From NCBI GenBank assembly GCA_003427395.1, contig BFEA01000663.1:412147-444884 (forward strand): a DNA stretch of 32,738 nt. Reading direction: 5' to 3'. The notes under the pieces are model-generated. The model saw nothing but the letters and a program-made list of their open reading frames with translations. It did no database searches and was not told the DNA's origin. Source of the stretch: Chara braunii. Its lineage: Eukaryota > Streptophyta > Charophyceae > Charales > Characeae. The translations under genes were made by a program, and so were the position numbers. Of this stretch, positions 29,453 to 32,738 are shown piece by piece. The number at the start of each line of letters is the position of its first letter. Within the stretch, counting starts at the first letter, position 1.

Positions 29453-31171
29453 TCACAATTTAGCACCATAATGATTACACGGATCTCGACTGTCAATGCC
29501 GAATGGTTCAACAGTGCTACCATTCGCAAAAATCGCTACAGTGTTTTCAAGCGCCGCATACGTTGTTGCTACAGATACCGATGGCAGTGCATTAAGATCA
29601 GGAGCTGGAACATCATGCAAATCATTCATTTCTTCATCATGACTTTTTGGTTCACTATCTTCATGACTGTTCATTGGATTTCGATTTCTCACGGACAGAT
29701 TTTGCGATTGCCTTGCTCGCGATGACAGACTCCACGAGTGCCTTACTCGAGAAGATTGACTCCGCGATTGTCTCGCAGGAGAAGATGCATTCCTCGATTG
29801 CGCAGAGGTGCTGACTCGAATCTCTCGAAGGATATTCACAGCAAACAAACTTTGCCTCACACGCCGTACAAAGTTTTTATGAACACGCACATCTTCTTTT
29901 CTCCTATGATTCTGAAGCGCAGCTTTCAATGCACGCATATGTTTAACATGAACGTTTGGTCGTCTTCCTTGTTGTTTCCTTCGTTTTGAAATTATACGCG
30001 ACGTAGAACATGGTTCGTTCACATTCATATTATCGACTTGCTCCATTCGTTCACCAGCGTCTACAGTACTTTCAACAACCATTGCACTTGCATCATAGCC
30101 CGATGATACATGGTGAGACATCGACGACAACAATCCAAGTTTCAAACGACGCACGACTTTATTTGCACGGAGCTGTCGAATTAATAACATACCGTATCGT
30201 CGGTTGCGCCTTGAACGTTCCCATAATAATAATCTTTTCCGTCGATTATGAAATCCAACAAACTTTCTAATGAACGTGTTTGGCGAATTTGGCAGGGTCG
30301 TGGCAGCAGAAGATGGATTTGCATGAACATCCGTCAAGGGAGGACAAACAGTACTCTCCACAAATTTTTATGGGACATCGGCAGTCAATGTGGATGATGA
30401 ACAATTGTGCACATGTGCCGAGTGCGAGGGAAAATTATCGAGTGAAACGGATCTTTCGACAATCGAAACGGAATCTGCATTTATTGCAACATCCGTACGA
30501 ATTTCAAGTGAACGTTCACTTTGCAAGGCCATGGAGAGATTTCTATGACAACTAATGCGATCCGTACCAACATTATTATCTCCTCGACTCATTTTGTTGA
30601 AAAATACGAGGCTTGTGAAATCATTCATCGATGGAATTGATTGTCGAAAAGATAGAGACCTATCACTACATTGTTCTTCATTAGAACAATCAAGAGTATA
30701 ATCTTGACTTACCACCGGTTGCTTATCTCTACTGCGAGCAGTTGACTCATCTACAACACCTACCGCCTGTAATAAAGACCTCCGGGTTCAACGACTTTGG
30801 GAAGGTACTCGTCCGCGTTTGCGGTGTTCGTGTTGTGATGGCATTACCGTCTTACTCGTAGAGCAACAGGGAGTAATATCCGAACCTATACGTAATCCCA
30901 ATCCATGATTGGATGAGGAAGAAGGGTCCTCGAATGGTGACAAACCGACTTGACGTGGAACAATGGAAGGACACCGAGCACATTTTGATATTATCGGCAA
31001 GGACACCAAAGGATCATTAACAACCCTTTCAAAAGGCCACTGACGTTTGTGACGGTTCCACGGAACATGCAAGGACCTATCCGCAGGTGAAGAGAATGTT
31101 GAAATTGTGGATAGATTACTATTGGTTAAAGTGTCATATGACTCTTGGTCTTCTGCCAAATTAATGGGCAT
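29453..31171 (-). pseudogene. RepHel N-terminal extension
   Basis: This part precedes the zinc finger. It is Ser-rich and weakly conserved-looking for the first 270 codons, with stops at 30788 and 30368. It then becomes basic (FHNRRKRLLLWERSRRNRRY) and contains three 10-residue Arg/Ser repeats. It ends PCNHYGAKL before a TGA. The usual motif has Trp after Leu, so TGG to TGA is likely, and the second Cys of the zinc finger is now Tyr. Confidence 0.6.
29697..29786. repeat. Three 30-bp tandem copies in RepHel coding
   Basis: Units of 30 bases (AGATTTTGCGATTGCCTTGC... and two diverged copies) repeat in frame. They encode 10-residue blocks of the type SSRARQSQNL / SSRVRHSWSL / SPARQSRSQS. The length is a multiple of three and the copies are diverged, so the repeat is older than the stops may be. 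Confidence 0.75.
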
Positions 31172-31318
31172 GTACGTACGTATTTGTACATGGGCACGTC
31201 ACGGTGGACAGGAGGAGTAAGATGCATATAGACAACCGGAACGAAAATAATACAGCTCAGAACATCCATATATAGATGTAATTATATGAAGAAGAGTAAT
31301 ATAGTATATAGTATCAGA
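31172..31318 (-). other. Helitron 5' leader and candidate 5' terminus
   Basis: The minus strand from 31318 reads TCTGATACTATATACTATAT, then AT-rich sequence up to the first ATG. Plant Helitrons begin with TC and often an A/T-rich TACTATA-like stretch. The outer base is A and the inner side starts TC, as expected. Confidence 0.4.
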
Positions 31319-31655
31319 TAGAAAAGTGAAAAAAAAAGAAAAATAAAGAAGACACAGTGCAACACAAAGAGCGCAACAAAAATACAAAGCACAGACGGAA
31401 AAAAAAAAAAAAGTCAGTTCCTTTCTTCTTTTTTCAACGCGTCTATCGAGGTTAATCAATGTTAACTTACATCTGAATTTATTCGTACAGGAGCACTTTC
31501 ACGTTAAGGTGCGCTTTCATGTTCTTGCAAATGTTTGATCGGTTCCATAATTTTTTTGAACTTCGATTGAGGTTAATTAACATTCCTCCTATTTTTTTCA
31601 TATGTCTCATTCGTTTTTTATGTTCGATTTATGATCCTATACGCCCCTTAGTCTT
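31319..31655. other. AT-rich DNA, no gene seen
   Basis: A/T-rich runs, including a poly-A block near 31400, and no credible open frame. It lies directly outside the proposed Helitron end. Confidence 0.6.
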
Positions 31656-31722
31656 TTCAGGGCCCCATGTAATAGAGTCATACGTACCTCGTTTATCCAC
31701 GCTTACCCTTTGCCATTCTTCG
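31656..31722. repeat. Diverged direct repeat, copy 1
   Basis: CAGGGCCCCATGTAATAGAG, then TCATACGTACCTCGTTTATC and a CTTTGCCATTCTTC end, resembles the copy at 32358-32421 over about 65 bases. Similarity may extend outward (TTCATATG on the left). Confidence 0.6.
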
Positions 31723-31779
31723 GCAGGGCTCACTTTCCTGTTCGGATAAATTTGTCACAGGGATCGGAACTTCTTTTGG

Positions 31780-32211
31780 CTCCAATCCACCGTAATCGAG
31801 GCGACTCCTACGCGGTCAGCCTTAGGTATCCTAAGTCAGTCATCCGTCCACAAAAGATTTGAAAAAGGTAACATGTCTTCACCGACCTTTCCGAGCCCCG
31901 ATCGCTAGGAAGTAGTCCGTAGTACCCATTCTCCTCGCCTGAGCACGAGGCCCAGATCTCAGAAGTAGGCGTTGGCTCCACCACAACAACATTGCACCAC
32001 CCCCTAGTACCGCACCTCCCCCCAGCCAGCCTCGAAGGTAATGGATCCAGGAAGAGTCATTCCTAGCGATCGAGGTCGGGCAAACCGTTGATGGCCTCAC
32101 CTTTCTTCTCCTCTTTTGCTTGGGCGACTTTGATGAAATAGGAGCAAAGGGGGTAGAGAACATGACTTTTTGGAACAGGTCTAGGCGAGAGGAGGTAATT
32201 CGGGATAGCAT
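31780..32211 (-). other. GC-richer island with an open frame, unknown
   Basis: Base composition rises compared with both sides. A minus-strand frame (32211-31879) is open for 110 codons and reads SSWIHYLRGWLGGGAVLGGG then RAQARRMGTTDYFLAIGARK. It looks like organelle-style sequence to me, but I cannot name a gene. A second frame (32287-32063) overlaps it. Treat as unassigned; it could be a nuclear insert of organelle DNA. Confidence 0.25.
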
Positions 32212-32357
32212 AGGTGTCTTGGGAAAAGGCTACATTCATTGCCATTTTATTCCTTCTTATCGGACTGGTTCCTTCTCCAATATTCATTCGAAATACATGG
32301 TGTAACCCAACCCGACCAATAACACTTAATTTGCTTCATATGAGTGTTTGAGTAATT

Positions 32358-32421
32358 TCAGCAGCCCATGTAGACCAATCATACGTACCTTGATTATTCT
32401 CGAGCATCCTTTGCTTTCCTT
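32358..32421. repeat. Diverged direct repeat, copy 2
   Basis: CAGCAGCCCATGTAGACCAA then TCATACGTACCTTGATTATT and CTTTGCTTTCCTTC matches copy 1 about 700 bases upstream. The GC-richer island lies between the copies. Confidence 0.6.
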
Positions 32422-32738
32422 CAATAACGTTTACTGGAAGGCGGTCTAAGTTTATTGTTGTTTTTTAATCTTATTATCGAAACTCTTCCTTTCTAATTAT
32501 TCATAAAATTCATACTATAATATCATAGAACATTTAAGCCTACATTTCTTTTTTCAAACTTGTTACTCATCTCAACCGGTTTTGAATATTATTATATGTC
32601 TATATTTTAAGGGATATTCACCTGATTGTTTTTTTAAAATAAGCAGAACAGTATAAGAGCGAACACACAAAACCATACAATATTGACAAATAAAATTCAA
32701 CAAATGTTAGCAACTAGCATTATTTTCTTCCCATTCCA
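32422..32738. other. AT-rich DNA to the window end, no gene seen
   Basis: Short A/T runs and no open frame above 60 codons. No RNA gene or repeat was recognised. Confidence 0.6.

Larger units (their letters stand above)
25325..31171 (-). pseudogene. Helitron RepHel (HUH endonuclease plus Pif1-like helicase)
   Basis: The whole gene of about 1,949 codons stays in one frame from ATG 31171 to TGA 25325-25327, with no frameshift. It has ten internal stops: TGA 30788, TAA 30368, TGA 29453, TAG 28202, TAG 27698, TAG 27569, TAA 27056, TAG 26186, TGA 26147 and TAG 25463. Domains in order: a Ser-rich, basic N-terminal extension, a damaged zinc finger (PCNHYGAKL near 29460), a Helitron N-terminal domain, the Rep endonuclease (about 28400-27600) and the helicase (about 26720-25325). 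Length and domain order match plant RepHel proteins. The true start is uncertain, since the extension before the zinc finger is long. Confidence 0.88.
22786..31318 (-). mobile_element. Helitron rolling-circle transposon, non-functional, about 8.5 kb
   Basis: Helitrons move by rolling-circle replication with an HUH endonuclease fused to a Pif1-like helicase. Here the minus strand carries that gene (31171-25325) and a second ORF (25246-23565). The left end on the plus strand is A then CTAG, with hairpin-forming GC-rich sequence just inside: on the minus strand ...CTAG then T, as Helitron 3' ends require. The right end is proposed at 31318, where the minus strand begins TCTGATACTATATACTATAT after an A. 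TC start, CTRR end and A/T flanks fit the family. The right end is less secure than the left. Confidence 0.75.

Overview
The window looks like a repeat-rich stretch of a nuclear genome from the green plant lineage. No intact host gene could be recognised. Nearly everything that can be named is a mobile element or satellite DNA: an L1-like LINE, one end of a Ty3/gypsy LTR retrotransposon, a Helitron with a Rep-helicase gene, and fragments of a SUMO-protease-like (Ulp1/C48) gene. This mix, with scattered single ambiguous bases, suits a large draft plant or streptophyte-alga assembly. A charophyte such as Chara is my best guess, made from memory of protein style and not provable here.

Layout. 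1-86 is a GA microsatellite. 88-715 is a GC-rich array packed with short perfect hairpins. 717-2206 is a tandem satellite of about 14 units of 101-116 bp. A LINE on the minus strand (2207-10747) interrupts that satellite: it has an A-rich tail at its 3' end, a possible 5-bp target duplication (GATCC), an ORF1 with a zinc knuckle and an ORF2 with endonuclease, reverse transcriptase and a C-terminal zinc finger. A 43-bp sliver of satellite follows (10748-10790). It runs straight into an LTR (10791-12042) and a gypsy pol region on the minus strand (12081 to about 15800) that lacks its other LTR and most of gag.

15771-17977 holds plus-strand coding fragments. These are a repeat-bearing segment, a lysine-rich exon-like piece and a decayed C48 peptidase domain. 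17980-20790 is AT-rich and mostly featureless, apart from a dimeric tandem repeat at 18720-19290. 20794-22460 (minus) is a decayed gene with a damaged zinc knuckle, a charged coiled coil, a proline-rich linker and a SAP-like tail; all the ambiguous bases of the window lie in or next to it.

22786 to about 31318 is a Helitron on the minus strand with a candidate CTAG terminus and hairpin, a RepHel gene of about 1,950 codons that stays in one frame but carries ten in-frame stops, and an unrecognised second ORF between RepHel and the 3' end. 31319-32738 is AT-rich with a diverged direct repeat and a GC-richer island.

None of the elements is likely to be autonomous. The LINE and the gypsy pol carry stops and frameshifts. 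The Helitron has lost the Walker A lysine and is disrupted at the catalytic tyrosine motif. The least explained items are the Helitron accessory ORF, the knuckle/coiled-coil/SAP-like gene and the hairpin-rich satellite pair.
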